13,461 bases of DNA from Roseibacillus sp. (GCA_002729275.1 PBTP01000002.1:1-13461), one strand, 5' to 3'; positions 1-8,241 are shown, counted from the first letter of the stretch. Translations and numbers: made by a program. The notes: generated by a model not told the origin, from the letters alone.

Positions 1-195
1 TCCGCTCGTGGCGGGGCTGATGATCGGGCACTGCTCGGCAGGATCTGGGGGTTGTCAGGTCAGGATGTGGCCACCGCGCAACGCGAGCAGCGCCGTGCTC
101 GACGCGAGGTGGAACAGTTTTTGAAAAAGCGTCTTGAGGATCTGGATGTCATCGCTGACAGGCTGTTGGAGGGCCTCGATCCGGAGCTGACATGA
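1..195 (+). CDS. C-terminal fragment of an unidentified protein (5' end outside window)
   Basis: Frame 1 is open from the left edge to a TGA at 193-195, giving 64 residues that end in GLDPELT. The fragment is rich in Arg, Glu and Leu and looks helical, with a stretch around EQRRARREVEQFLKKRLEDL that could form a coiled coil. The stop overlaps the ATG of the next gene in an ATGA arrangement (192-195), so the two are probably co-transcribed and translationally coupled. Base composition and codon use match larC and the following gene but not the sequence after 1745. I do not recognise the family, so no function is assigned. Confidence 0.6.
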   Translation, partial: SARGGADDRALLGRIWGLSGQDVATAQREQRRARREVEQFLKKRLEDLDVIADRLLEGLDPELT

Positions 196-1427
196 CCTCT
201 GGCAACTCCGCTGCCTACGTGGTGGACTGTCCCACCGGTCTGGCCGGAGACATGTTGCTGGCGGCCTGCCTTGATCTAGGGGTCCCGCCGGAGGTGATTC
301 ATGCCCCTCTGCGGGAGCTTGGCTTTGAGAACGACTATGTGCTCCGTGTTGAGGAGGCGCGAAACGGCGGTTTGCGGGGACTCCGTGTCGATGTTGAAGG
401 GCGAGACCCCCATCCATCGCATCGACACTGGGGAGAGTTGCGCCAAAGGATCGGCAATGCCGAGCTTGCGCCTTCATTGCAGGCGCAGGTGCTGTCGGTG
501 TTCACGGCACTCGCTGACGCTGAAGCAGCCGTTCACGGCATTCCAGCTGAACAGGTGCATTTCCACGAAGTTGGAGCCATTGACAGCCTGGTGGATGTGG
601 TTGGTGTCTGCGCTGCCATGGAGCATCTCCAGCCGCTGTCGGTCTGGTGCGTCCCTCCTCCAGCGGGACGGGGCTCGGTTGCCACAGCTCACGGGCGGCT
701 GCCGGTCCCTGCTCCAGCAGTCCTCGAGCTGGCGCGACGTCATGGTGTGCAACTGCGCTGGGGCGATGACTGGCCGGAAGCTGAGCTCACAACTCCGACT
801 GGTCTGGCTCTGATGGCTGTGCTTGCTGACGGGTTCGGATGGCCAGATCAGTTAGCTCCCGAGGTGGTGGGAACTGGCCTTGGCCATCGTCAGCTGGACC
901 GTCCCAACCTGTTGCGCCTCATTCGCCAGCACCCTCAGCCCCCTGTTGAATCCAACCAGCCCCGTTGGCAGGACCTGATTATTCAGGAGGCCTGGATTGA
1001 TGATGTTTCGGCTGAAGCCTTGGCATGGCTGATCCAGCAGCTGCGTGATGCGGGTGCTGTAGACGTGGCCTGTTGTCCGTTGCAGATGAAGAAGGGGCGT
1101 CCAGGAACTGCCGTCACGGCCCTGGTGCTGCCTGATCAGGCAGCGGATCTGCGCCGGATCTGGTGGAGGGACAGTCCAACCCTGGGACTGCGCGAACGGC
1201 GTCAGGGGCGCTGGGTGCTGCCGCGGCGTAGAGGAGTTCTCCACACTCCATGGGGCGAGTTGGCGGCCAAGCAGATGTTGAAGCCGGATGGAACTCAGTC
1301 CGTGAAGCCCGAGCGGGATGCCCTCCAGCAGCTTGCACAGCGCGCCGGTCTCTCTCCAGAAAGTCTCTGGCAGCAGCTTTCCCAGGAAACCCTTGAGTTC
1401 AAGGCCCAGCAGGAGTGGACATGCTGA
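192..1427 (+). CDS. larC: Nickel-pincer cofactor biosynthesis protein LarC (DUF111/TIGR00299 family)
   Basis: This 411-residue protein matches the LarC family, which inserts nickel into the pyridinium-derived pincer cofactor of lactate racemase-type enzymes in a CTP-dependent reaction. Visible hallmarks are the N-terminal DCPTGLAGDMLLAA segment (12-25), HFHEVGAIDSLVDVVG (123-138), a TAHGRLPVPAPA stretch, a TTPTGLAL segment, and a C-terminal half with WIDDVSAEALAWL and MKKGRPG. Some bacteria encode the two halves (LarC1 and LarC2) with a programmed frameshift; here they form one open frame. The ATG at 192 follows GGAG (183-186) at five bases. It overlaps the upstream stop by four bases and the next gene by seven, so this is an operon. 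No larA, larB or larE is visible, so the client enzyme is unknown. Resemblance to marine Synechococcus homologues is from memory. Confidence 0.88.
   Translation: MTSGNSAAYVVDCPTGLAGDMLLAACLDLGVPPEVIHAPLRELGFENDYVLRVEEARNGGLRGLRVDVEGRDPHPSHRHWGELRQRIGNAELAPSLQAQVLSVFTALADAEAAVHGIPAEQVHFHEVGAIDSLVDVVGVCAAMEHLQPLSVWCVPPPAGRGSVATAHGRLPVPAPAVLELARRHGVQLRWGDDWPEAELTTPTGLALMAVLADGFGWPDQLAPEVVGTGLGHRQLDRPNLLRLIRQHPQPPVESNQPRWQDLIIQEAWIDDVSAEALAWLIQQLRDAGAVDVACCPLQMKKGRPGTAVTALVLPDQAADLRRIWWRDSPTLGLRERRQGRWVLPRRRGVLHTPWGELAAKQMLKPDGTQSVKPERDALQQLAQRAGLSPESLWQQLSQETLEFKAQQEWTC
1411..1415 (+). promoter_or_regulatory. Shine-Dalgarno site that sets the start of the truncated membrane protein gene
   Basis: AGGAG lies inside the end of larC, five bases before the ATG at 1421. 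This favours ATG 1421 over the in-frame GTG at 1415, which falls on the ribosome-binding site itself. Confidence 0.6.
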
Positions 1428-1756
1428 AGCGTTTCCGATCCCTGCTGTCGGTGAAGCCTCCCGGAGGCCTGAAGCTGTGGATCACCCTGATCACGCTCGG
1501 ATTTGTGGGCTGGGCACTGGCCGGTCATGCCGTAGGTCTGCGCGCTTTGTCGATCACATCTGAGGGCTGGTGGTGGCTTGTGCTTGCCCTCGGCCTCAGT
1601 TGGCTGAGTTTGGTGGTGAATGCAGGTGCCTGGCAGGTTCTGGTGCGATGGCTGGGCCATGGCTCAGGCTCAACACCTCTAGTTCCTCTGTATCTGAGCA
1701 GCAATTTGCTCAAGTACTTGCCTGGCGGAGTGTGGCGTGCAGTTTCCTGGTTATGA
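1421..1756 (+). CDS. N-terminal part of an LPG_synthase_TM/UPF0104-type membrane protein, cut at the contig seam
   Basis: The ATG at 1421 opens a frame of about 111 residues with hydrophobic segments near residues 19-37 and 49-68 and an intervening polar loop. The SNLLKYLPGGVW motif near the end is characteristic of lysylphosphatidylglycerol synthase TM-region (UPF0104) proteins, which have several membrane helices and usually run to roughly 300 residues. The family match stops after GGVW. The last residues (RAVSWL, then TGA at 1754-1756) do not look like family sequence, because the DNA from about 1735-1745 belongs to something else. The gene overlaps larC by seven bases. The protein is almost certainly complete in its real genome and only appears truncated here. 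A role in lipid flipping or transport is inferred from the family. Confidence 0.72.
   Translation: MLKRFRSLLSVKPPGGLKLWITLITLGFVGWALAGHAVGLRALSITSEGWWWLVLALGLSWLSLVVNAGAWQVLVRWLGHGSGSTPLVPLYLSSNLLKYLPGGVWRAVSWL
1735..1745. other. Probable chimeric junction between two genomes
   Basis: Upstream, frame 2 encodes a UPF0104-type protein that loses family character right after GGVW (about 1735). Downstream, frame 3 encodes protein-like sequence from about 1740 with no start codon of its own that makes sense. Base composition and lineage change at the same point: GC-rich cyanobacterial-type genes on the left, gammaproteobacterial-type genes of lower GC on the right. No inverted repeats, transposase, integrase or tRNA attachment site is visible. 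An assembly or cloning artefact explains two truncated genes meeting better than a biological insertion does. Confidence 0.75.
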
Positions 1757-1874
1757 GCTGCGTAAACACTTGACTCATGATGGTATAAAAGATCTATTCG
1801 ATTTGTATTTCGACAGTACCCAAAAGCCACAAAATTTAAAGCGAGTTTATCAGACTGTCTCATGCACACTTTGA
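1740..1874 (+). CDS. C-terminal fragment of an unidentified protein, 5' end lost at the seam
   Basis: Frame 3 is open from the seam to TGA at 1872-1874 and reads QFPGYELRKHLTHDGIKD at the start and KRVYQTVSCTL at the end, about 44 residues. It has mixed charged and aromatic residues like a globular protein tail and overlaps the start of the glutaredoxin-like gene by 13 bases (1862-1874). That overlap suggests operon coupling in the right-hand genome. I do not recognise the family. Confidence 0.45.
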   Translation, partial: QFPGYELRKHLTHDGIKDLFDLYFDSTQKPQNLKRVYQTVSCTL

Positions 1875-2095
1875 CTTTCTATACCACCACGGGCTGCCAT
1901 CTATGCGAATACGCAGAAGAGATGTTGGCACATCTTAAGCAGCAGGCTGAGGTTACGGTGGAGGAAATCGACATTGCCAGCGATGAGATGCTGGTTGAAC
2001 GTTACGGGATTCGGATTCCTGTGGTGCGGCGTGAGCCAGATGGTGAAGAACTTGGTTGGCCTTTTAGCTATGAACAGCTCGCTAGCCTAGTTTGA
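1862..2095 (+). CDS. Small glutaredoxin-like (DUF836 type) thiol-redox protein
   Basis: This 77-residue protein has a thioredoxin-fold start (HTLTFYTTTGCHLCEYAEEML) with a CxxC redox motif at Cys12 and Cys15. A beta strand with IDIASD follows, and then the cis-proline region YGIRIPVVRR near residue 53. Length and motif order fit the DUF836 glutaredoxin-like family, which probably acts in cytoplasmic thiol-disulfide exchange; the substrate is not known. No clear Shine-Dalgarno site precedes the ATG, in keeping with coupling to the upstream fragment, whose stop lies just inside this gene. Its 3' end overlaps the convergent peptidase gene by 14 bases. Confidence 0.82.
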   Translation: MHTLTFYTTTGCHLCEYAEEMLAHLKQQAEVTVEEIDIASDEMLVERYGIRIPVVRREPDGEELGWPFSYEQLASLV

Positions 2096-3125
2096 TGTGC
2101 CACGGCTCGAACCGAACGCCAAACAGGTTGTCGGTTGGGTACCGGATATCCACATATCCAAGTCGGGCGATGCGTTTGTATTCGTCAGTTTGGGAAAATT
2201 CACTGGTGAAGTTGCGTGCGCCCAGGCCAATCTTGCCAATGTCAAAATCACCAACTCCGTGATATGAATGTCCCGGTGGCGCAAGCGACCGAGATGCCCT
2301 AGAGAGATTGCCATTGGCTTCGATCGACTTTGCAAGGAACAGATGCATTTGTTTCACATTGCTGCGAACTCCTGAAGTCAAAATGACTTGGTCCCCTACG
2401 TCAGCCTTGATCTTGTTGTAAAGATTCAGAGACTCACCCTTCAGCAGGAAATGCCCTGAATTCGGGATTTTAGAAACCTCGGTCTTCGGAATCGCGTCTG
2501 TAATCTCATGACTGATTTTCTTGCCGAAAAAGCCATACCGATTGGGATTGGCGAAGAAAATCTCTTCCAGGAAATTGAGCTCATCTGCTTCAAAAGAACC
2601 GATGGCAGGATAATTCCGGCCGGCCCGCAGCATCTCATCGAAGCTCATTAAGTTGAAGTTGCCGTGGCCTATATAGGATTCAACCTGCGCTAGATGTTTT
2701 GTCGTTTTCACCAACACTGATTCATAACGCTGATCGAGATAGATATCGTTGGCAAAAATCGCATCGAAATTTCGAATCTTACGCAGATAAGCATCTACCT
2801 GGTCATCGGGCAAAGCGGGTATTTCAATCCCGCTGTCGCCGTAGCTGTCGCTCTTTGTCAGGGTCTCTGATGCCAGAACCGGCGTCCGCAGGTCGGCAAC
2901 CGGCGCGGGAACTGGGATGCCTTCCTGGGGCAGCAAATTCTTTATCTCAACTGGTGTAAAGGCGAAGCCCTTGGGGGCGGCTTCACCAGTCTGCGGCAAT
3001 ACCGGACTTTCCGTATCGCTCAAGATCAGCGATTCCTGACGATTCAGGCGCCGCCACATGAAGTGACCCCCAAATGCGACGGTGCTGGCGGTAAAAAACC
3101 CCTCTAGAAATGCGCGCTTGTTCAA
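2082..3125 (-). CDS. Exported D-alanyl-D-alanine carboxypeptidase, VanY/M15 peptidase family
   Basis: The C-terminal domain (about 225-347) carries the zinc peptidase M15B signature. These are the substrate-site SGVRS (251-255), the SxHxxGxxxD motif with His289 and Asp295 as zinc ligands, and EPWH with Glu340 and His343 as the general base and third ligand. Such enzymes trim the terminal D-Ala from peptidoglycan stem peptides in the periplasm. The N-terminus (NKRAFLEG followed by a hydrophobic run to about residue 24) resembles a Tat-type leader in which Lys-Arg replaces the twin Arg; a plain Sec leader or membrane anchor is also possible. Residues about 35-110 are Pro-rich and look like a linker. 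The start is TTG at 3125. An in-frame TAG lies ten codons upstream with no ATG or GTG between, so no better start exists. At 347 residues it is longer than minimal VanY because of the 100-220 region, which I do not recognise. Confidence 0.82.
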   Translation of the reverse strand: MNKRAFLEGFFTASTVAFGGHFMWRRLNRQESLILSDTESPVLPQTGEAAPKGFAFTPVEIKNLLPQEGIPVPAPVADLRTPVLASETLTKSDSYGDSGIEIPALPDDQVDAYLRKIRNFDAIFANDIYLDQRYESVLVKTTKHLAQVESYIGHGNFNLMSFDEMLRAGRNYPAIGSFEADELNFLEEIFFANPNRYGFFGKKISHEITDAIPKTEVSKIPNSGHFLLKGESLNLYNKIKADVGDQVILTSGVRSNVKQMHLFLAKSIEANGNLSRASRSLAPPGHSYHGVGDFDIGKIGLGARNFTSEFSQTDEYKRIARLGYVDIRYPTDNLFGVRFEPWHIKLG

Positions 3126-3235
3126 TTCGCTATCAGTCTCACTTGTGGCAAGTCGCTAGAAAATATAACAAATTTGTCCGAAAGTGAATAATCTGGAGGC
3201 CCCATGGGCTAAAATGATGCCCGATATGTAGGCAC

Positions 3236-4084
3236 CTAGGGGCTTGGCAATGCAAACAGACGCCTAGCATTGATTGCTGTGGCGGCTGCCAGCTTATTTA
3301 CATCCTCACCTCTACATTCGGCGAGAATCCGTAAGACTTCAGTCAAATATTTCGGCTCATTTCGCCTGGACTTTGGTTTTGGCCTTAAGGTTCGCGGCAG
3401 CAAGTACGGGGCGTCCGTTTCAATCAGCAATTTTTCCTGAGGAATGTAGGAAACAATATCCTGCAAGTCTTTACCCCGCCTCTCATCACAGACCCAGCCG
3501 GTGATACCAATGTGCATATCCAAATCGAGATAGTCTCGTAGTGCGGATCTGCTATCAGTAAAACAATGCACTACGCCGCCAACCAGTTCCTTCCGGTATG
3601 ACGACAACCTCTCGAAGAAGGGTTTATGGGCCTCTCTTTGATGCAGGAATAGAGGTTTGCTGACCTTGGAGGCAATTTGCAAATGGGCTTCGAATACTGC
3701 TAATTGGGAGTCTGGCTCAGAAAAATTCCGATTAAAGTCCAGCCCCGTCTCCCCGACAGCGACCACTCTATCCTTTGCAACGAGTTTTTCTATTGCCGCC
3801 AAGTGCCCGGCAGTGACCTGCTGCGCAACATGGGGATGAAAACCGGCCGTACTGCTGAATAGCTGTTGATCGCGCTGTGTAAAATTAAATGACGCCTGAC
3901 TCGTTTTGAGGTCAGTCCCGGTAAGCAAGATATGCTGCACGCCTGCTGCTTGCGCCTCGGCAATTACGGCAACGAAATCATGCTCAAATGAGCTGTGGGT
4001 GAGATTTGCGCCAATATCAACAAGCCCTGGTGCAGCAATCTCCAATCTAACCTCCGGCTCAGATTTGGCAGTGACAGCTGCCAT
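3236..4084 (-). CDS. tatD: TatD-family metal-dependent DNase
   Basis: The protein follows the E. coli TatD pattern along its whole length: DIGANLT at the start, GFHPH (His83, His85), GETGLDFNRNF (Glu112), FLHQREAH (His148), VVHCFT (His173), TGWVCDERRG and ETDAPYLLPR (Asp224). These are the metal ligands and signatures of the TIM-barrel hydrolase, a 3'-5' exonuclease linked to DNA repair and degradation. First-strand DIG in place of HxH is normal for true TatD. ATG at 4084 gives 282 residues, with about 20 more at the N-terminus than E. coli TatD and no ribosome-binding site. An in-frame TTG at 4045 is preceded at five bases by GGAGG and gives a protein closer to the usual length, so the real start may be there. 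Divergent from ilvE and 110 bases upstream of the peptidase gene. Confidence 0.92.
   Translation of the reverse strand: MAAVTAKSEPEVRLEIAAPGLVDIGANLTHSSFEHDFVAVIAEAQAAGVQHILLTGTDLKTSQASFNFTQRDQQLFSSTAGFHPHVAQQVTAGHLAAIEKLVAKDRVVAVGETGLDFNRNFSEPDSQLAVFEAHLQIASKVSKPLFLHQREAHKPFFERLSSYRKELVGGVVHCFTDSRSALRDYLDLDMHIGITGWVCDERRGKDLQDIVSYIPQEKLLIETDAPYLLPRTLRPKPKSRRNEPKYLTEVLRILAECRGEDVNKLAAATAINARRLFALPSP
4051..4055 (-). promoter_or_regulatory. Candidate Shine-Dalgarno for an internal TTG start of tatD
   Basis: On the minus strand GGAGG lies five bases before an in-frame TTG (4045-4043). The ATG at 4084 has no such site, and homologues begin close to the DIGxN strand. The TTG start would give MEIAAPGLVDIGANL as the N-terminus. 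Confidence 0.4.
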
Positions 4085-4198
4085 CAAAGTTGGTGCAGAG
4101 TCTAATTCAGCAAATGATCTGAGCCAAGAGCTATCTGGCTATTCCAGAGTCAATATTGAATAATATAGTTGGATATAAGCTATAGACAGGAATAGCAG
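4085..4198. other. Divergent intergenic region between tatD and ilvE
   Basis: About 110 AT-rich bases must hold both divergent promoters. On the plus strand TTGAAT (4156-4161) is followed by TATAGA at 4181-4186, but the spacer is 19 bases, so this is a weak candidate for ilvE. I see no clear operator or attenuator peptide of the kind that controls many ilv genes. Confidence 0.3.
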
Positions 4199-5245
4199 TT
4201 GGATGCAAAAGTGATCAAGAAGCCACTGAACTGGGCAGAGCTCGGGTTTCAATATGTGAAAACAGATTTCCGCTTTACCGCCACCCATATCTATGGAGAG
4301 TGGCAGTCAGGAAACCTGATTAAAGATGAGAATATCTCTATCCAGGAGGGGGCACCTTCTCTGCATTACGCGCAGCAGTGTTTTGAGGGCATGAAGGCCC
4401 AGACTGCGAGAGATGGCCGTATTCTCCTTTTTCGCCCTGAGCTCAACAGCGAGCGCATGAACCGTACTGCTGCTAGGCTGCTAATGCCCGAGGTGCCAAA
4501 AAACTTGTTCCTGCAGGCTGTGGAGGAAACAGTTCGTGCGAATTATGCCTGGATACCCCCTTATGGCTCAGGGGCGTCCCTTTATATTCGCCCCATGCTG
4601 ATCGGTGTTGGTGAAAATCTCGGGCTCAAGCCAGCTCGATCATTTGAATTCCGGGTTTTTGTATCGCCGGTTGGGCCCTATTATAAAAATGCAGGCCTCG
4701 CGGCCATCAGCTTAGCTGTGTCCGAGCTTGATCGCGCGGCACCGCAGGGTACTGGGAGCTATAAGGCCGGCGCCAATTACGCCGGTGGCCTGATGGCTAC
4801 TTTGAAAGCCCAGGAATTAGGTGCCAATGAAGCGCTGTATCTCGATTCAGCGGAACATCGTTATATCGACGAGGCAGGGTCTGCCAACATCATAGTATCC
4901 ATGGAGGATGGCACTTTGACTACACCAGCGTCCAATGCCATCTTGCCCAGTATCACGCGCCGCTCGGTTATGGAAATCGCAGCGACTCAGCTCAATATGA
5001 AAACCGTTGAGCGATCCATCGACTTAAGGGAAGAGTTTGGGTCATTTCAGGAAATGGGGGCTTGCGGCACGGCTGCTGTGCTGTCTCCGGTGGGTCGGGT
5101 TTTCTTCGATAATGATTGGCACATGGTAAACGGTGATGGGCAGACTGTCGGGCCTGTGATGCAGCACCTCTATGATTCCCTGGTTGGTATTCAAAAGGGT
5201 GAGAATGATGATGTTTTTGGCTGGCTGCGCGAAGTGGATATTTAG
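4199..5245 (+). CDS. ilvE: Branched-chain amino acid aminotransferase, class IV
   Basis: This PLP enzyme moves the amino group between glutamate and the 2-oxo acids of valine, leucine and isoleucine. The 348-residue length, HYAQQCFEGMKA (56-67), the RPMLIGVGENLG block, the PLP-lysine motif GSYKAGANYAGG (Lys189), YLDSAEHRYIDEAGSANI (214-231) and SNAILPSITRRSV (245-257) identify the longer, eukaryote-like (type II) BCAT subgroup instead of the E. coli-like one of about 309 residues. The start is TTG at 4199, with AGGA about eight bases upstream (4188-4191). A GTG at 4211 is an alternative without effect on the conserved region. It stands alone, divergent from tatD and separated from topA by 314 bases. 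Confidence 0.93.
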   Translation: MDAKVIKKPLNWAELGFQYVKTDFRFTATHIYGEWQSGNLIKDENISIQEGAPSLHYAQQCFEGMKAQTARDGRILLFRPELNSERMNRTAARLLMPEVPKNLFLQAVEETVRANYAWIPPYGSGASLYIRPMLIGVGENLGLKPARSFEFRVFVSPVGPYYKNAGLAAISLAVSELDRAAPQGTGSYKAGANYAGGLMATLKAQELGANEALYLDSAEHRYIDEAGSANIIVSMEDGTLTTPASNAILPSITRRSVMEIAATQLNMKTVERSIDLREEFGSFQEMGACGTAAVLSPVGRVFFDNDWHMVNGDGQTVGPVMQHLYDSLVGIQKGENDDVFGWLREVDI

Positions 5246-5559
5246 AGTTTTATTGTGGAAATTGCAAATTGCTTGACCTGAGCCTAATGAATCGGGCGGC
5301 CAATTTTAAAGTGCTAACTGGCACTTAGAACAAGCGCTTTATGATTACTTTCCTACCTTAAGTATCCGTTTCGGAAAACGATCCCTGCTTCTTTTGCCCG
5401 AATTTCGGATAGGTTTCGCGCCATTTAGGTTCCGTGGCTGAACTCGGGAATCTTGTATAAATGTCTACTCAAGACTTGACCCAAAACAATCTTGCCCTTA
5501 TATATGTGCGCTGCTCGCAGCATGTCAGATCTTAATAGAGCGCAATCCAGGCGTATAAA
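5246..5559. other. Non-coding region between ilvE and topA
   Basis: No open frame with coding character is present. A short perfect inverted repeat AAGTGC/GCACTT (5309-5314 and 5321-5326, six-base loop) lacks a T-run and is not a convincing terminator. TTTCGGA occurs twice (5369-5375, 5403-5409), and TATCCG/CGGATA (5363-5368, 5406-5411) can pair across 37 bases. The topA promoter lies at the 3' end. Confidence 0.5.
5476..5504 (+). promoter_or_regulatory. Predicted sigma70 promoter of topA
   Basis: TTGACC (5476-5481) and TATATA (5499-5504) are separated by 17 bases, a near-consensus sigma70 promoter. Transcription would begin near 5511, leaving a leader of about 50 bases before the ATG at 5560. 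topA promoters are known to respond to supercoiling in other bacteria, but nothing in the sequence proves that here. Confidence 0.65.
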
Positions 5560-8241
5560 ATGACAAAATCCCTCGTAATTGTTGAGTCTCCAGCGAAAGC
5601 TAAGACTATAAACAAGTACTTAGGCCCGGAATTCGTGGTCAAGTCCAGCGTGGGTCACATCCGCGATTTACCAACCAGCGGCAGCGGCAAGCCGATCGAT
5701 ACCAAGGCCCGGGCAGCAGCTGCAGCCAAGACCCGAAAGATGAAGCCTGAAGAAAAGGTCGTCTACAAGAAAAAGAAAGCAAAACAACAGCTTGTAAGCA
5801 GAATGGGAATCGACCCAGAGTATGATTGGAAGGCTAACTATCAGATTTTGCCGGGCAAGGAGAAAGTTGTTGCCGATTTAAAGAAGGTCGCCAAATCAGC
5901 GGACAATATCTACCTCGCGACCGACCTTGATAGAGAGGGGGAGGCCATAGCCTGGCACTTGAAGGAAGCAATAGGTGGGGACCCCGATCGTTATAAGCGC
6001 GTGGTCTTTAACGAGATTACCAAGCGCGCCATTACCGAGGCCTTTTCAGAACCGGGCGAATTAGACATGCGCTATGTAGAAGCGCAACAAGCCAGGCGTT
6101 TCCTTGATCGGGTGGTGGGCTTCATGGTTTCACCCCTGCTATGGTCGAAAGTTGCAAGAGGCCTATCCGCAGGGCGGGTGCAATCAGTGGCCGTGAGACT
6201 CGTGGTCGAGAGAGAGCAGGAAATTCGAGCTTTTATCCCCGAGGAGTTTTGGGAAGTCTATTCTGATTTTGCCACTTCCAACAAAAATAAATTGCGTGGC
6301 CAGGTTGTGCGAGATGAAGGGAAAAACTTCCGTCCAGGCAGCAAAGACGAAACTGATGCGGCGCTTAAGATCCTCGAGGCGGCAGATTACACGGTAAGCA
6401 AGCGTGAAGACCGCCCAACTTCCTCTAAGGCAAAGCCACCGTTAATCACATCTACCTTACAGCAGGCGGCCAGCACGAGGCTCGGATTTGGCGTCAAGAA
6501 AACCATGATTATGGCGCAACGGCTCTATGAAGCTGGATATATCACTTATATGAGAACCGACTCGACGCACCTCAGTAATGATTCGATCCAGATGTGCCGA
6601 GACTACATTGAGGGTAATTTTGGCAAGGAATACCTTCCGGAAAAGCCAGCTCTCTACAGCTCTAAAGAAGGCGCACAGGAAGCCCACGAGGCAATCCGGC
6701 CCAGCGACGTGAAAGTGCTGCCAACCCAGCTAATGGGTATGGAGCAGGACGCTGTTCGACTGTACGACTTGATTTGGAAGTACTTTGTGGCTTGCCAAAT
6801 GCCTCCTGCACGCTACCTTAGCAGCAGTATTACCATTGCGGCAGACAAGTTCGAGCTCAGGACAAAGGGTCGCATAATGCAGTTCGATGGCTACTTGCGG
6901 GTAATGCCATCTAAAGAGGAAGACGTGGTACTTCCGGAAGTTGAAGTCGGCGACTCTCTCAAATTAGAAAAGCTTGATCCTTTCCAGAACTTTACCAAGC
7001 CACCCGCACGTTTTACCGAAGCAAGTCTGGTTAAGGAGTTGGAGAAGCGAGATATCGGCCGTCCCTCTACCTATGCATCTATTATCTCTACCATTCAGGA
7101 TCGAGGTTATGTGAGGGTAGAGAACAAGCGATTCTATGCCCTGAAGATGGGCGATATCGTGTCCGAACGGCTGATCGAAAGTTTCGATGAGCTGATGAAT
7201 TACGATTTTACAGCGAAGATGGAAGACTCTCTCGATGACGTGGCTGCGGGTAAGAAAAACTGGAAATCTCTGCTGAATGATTTCTATCAGAGTTTCACCA
7301 GTCAGCTTGCGGAAGCAGAAGCCGAAGAGGGTGGTATGCGCACCAACAGGCCCACGGATACTGATATTGAGTGTCCTCAGTGCGGCCGTAATATGCAGAT
7401 TCGGACAGCCTCTACTGGCGTTTTTCTGGGTTGTTCTGGCTATTCCTTGCCACCCAAAGAGCGCTGCAAGAGCACTATAAACCTGACCCCGGGCGAGGAG
7501 GCGATAAGAACCGACACGGCTGAGGAAGCTGAAAAGCAGGAAAACATTCAGCTTCGCCACAAGCATCGCTGCAAGATATGTAATACGGCGATGGATGCTT
7601 ATCTAATTGATGAAAAACGTAAACTACACGTTTGTGGTAATAACCCTGATTGTCAGGGGTACGAAATTGAACACGGTGAATTCAAAATCCGTGGCTACGA
7701 TGGCCCGGTAATAGAATGTGATAAATGCGGGGCCGATATGCAGCTAAAGACCGGCAGGTTCGGTAAGTATTTTGGCTGCAGTAACGCTGATTGCAAGAAT
7801 ACCCGTAAGTTGCTTCGCAACGGTGAGGCTGCACCGCCCAAAATGGATCCGGTGCAAATGCCAGAATTGGCTTGTGAGACGGTGGATGATCATTATGTAT
7901 TGCGAGACGGCGCGTCGGGTATGTTTCTGGCTGCCAGTAAATTCCCCAAGAATCGAGAGACTCGTGCCCCCTTGGTTGAAGAATTGCTTCCCCATAAAGA
8001 TGTAATAGATCCGAAGTATGAGTTTCTTTTTTCTGCGCCAACTGAGGATGATGAAGGTAATAAAACCCTTGTGCGATTTAGTCGTAAAACCAAGGAACAA
8101 TACATACAGACGGAAGTCGAGAAGAAAGCCACGGGCTGGAAAGCTTTTTACCGGGACGGCAGGTGGGACGTCGAAAAGCCTGAGAAAAAGGCGCCCGCGA
8201 AAGGGAAGAAAAAGGCTAGGAAGAAAGCGGGAAAAAAGTAA
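5560..8241 (+). CDS. topA: DNA topoisomerase I (type IA)
   Basis: TopA relaxes negative supercoils by passing a strand through a transient 5'-phosphotyrosyl break. The 893-residue protein starts with the Toprim fold ([13 protein letters not shown], Glu9), continues with [14 protein letters not shown] (Asp122, Asp124, Glu126 for Mg2+) and contains the active-site segment [14 protein letters not shown] with catalytic Tyr330. [15 protein letters not shown] follows. The C-terminal part has three four-cysteine zinc ribbons beginning at Cys605, Cys671 and Cys720, then a Topo_C_Rpt-like region and a Lys/Ala/Gly-rich tail, as in E. coli and Pseudomonas TopA. A Lys-rich insertion (residues 50-77) lies in the Toprim region. 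ATG 5560 is the only sensible start. Gene order topA then lexA (convergent) is familiar from pseudomonads and related gammaproteobacteria. No terminator is obvious after the TAA. Confidence 0.97.
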   Translation: MTKSLVIVESPAKAKTINKYLGPEFVVKSSVGHIRDLPTSGSGKPIDTKARAAAAAKTRKMKPEEKVVYKKKKAKQQLVSRMGIDPEYDWKANYQILPGKEKVVADLKKVAKSADNIYLATDLDREGEAIAWHLKEAIGGDPDRYKRVVFNEITKRAITEAFSEPGELDMRYVEAQQARRFLDRVVGFMVSPLLWSKVARGLSAGRVQSVAVRLVVEREQEIRAFIPEEFWEVYSDFATSNKNKLRGQVVRDEGKNFRPGSKDETDAALKILEAADYTVSKREDRPTSSKAKPPLITSTLQQAASTRLGFGVKKTMIMAQRLYEAGYITYMRTDSTHLSNDSIQMCRDYIEGNFGKEYLPEKPALYSSKEGAQEAHEAIRPSDVKVLPTQLMGMEQDAVRLYDLIWKYFVACQMPPARYLSSSITIAADKFELRTKGRIMQFDGYLRVMPSKEEDVVLPEVEVGDSLKLEKLDPFQNFTKPPARFTEASLVKELEKRDIGRPSTYASIISTIQDRGYVRVENKRFYALKMGDIVSERLIESFDELMNYDFTAKMEDSLDDVAAGKKNWKSLLNDFYQSFTSQLAEAEAEEGGMRTNRPTDTDIECPQCGRNMQIRTASTGVFLGCSGYSLPPKERCKSTINLTPGEEAIRTDTAEEAEKQENIQLRHKHRCKICNTAMDAYLIDEKRKLHVCGNNPDCQGYEIEHGEFKIRGYDGPVIECDKCGADMQLKTGRFGKYFGCSNADCKNTRKLLRNGEAAPPKMDPVQMPELACETVDDHYVLRDGASGMFLAASKFPKNRETRAPLVEELLPHKDVIDPKYEFLFSAPTEDDEGNKTLVRFSRKTKEQYIQTEVEKKATGWKAFYRDGRWDVEKPEKKAPAKGKKKARKKAGKK

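Noticed and set aside
301..813. Long alternative frames overlapping larC on both strands
   Set aside because: They lie inside a clearly recognised gene; high-GC sequence gives long chance frames, and none shows a family pattern.
5309..5326. Six-base inverted repeat after ilvE as a terminator
   Set aside because: AT-containing short stem with no following T-run.
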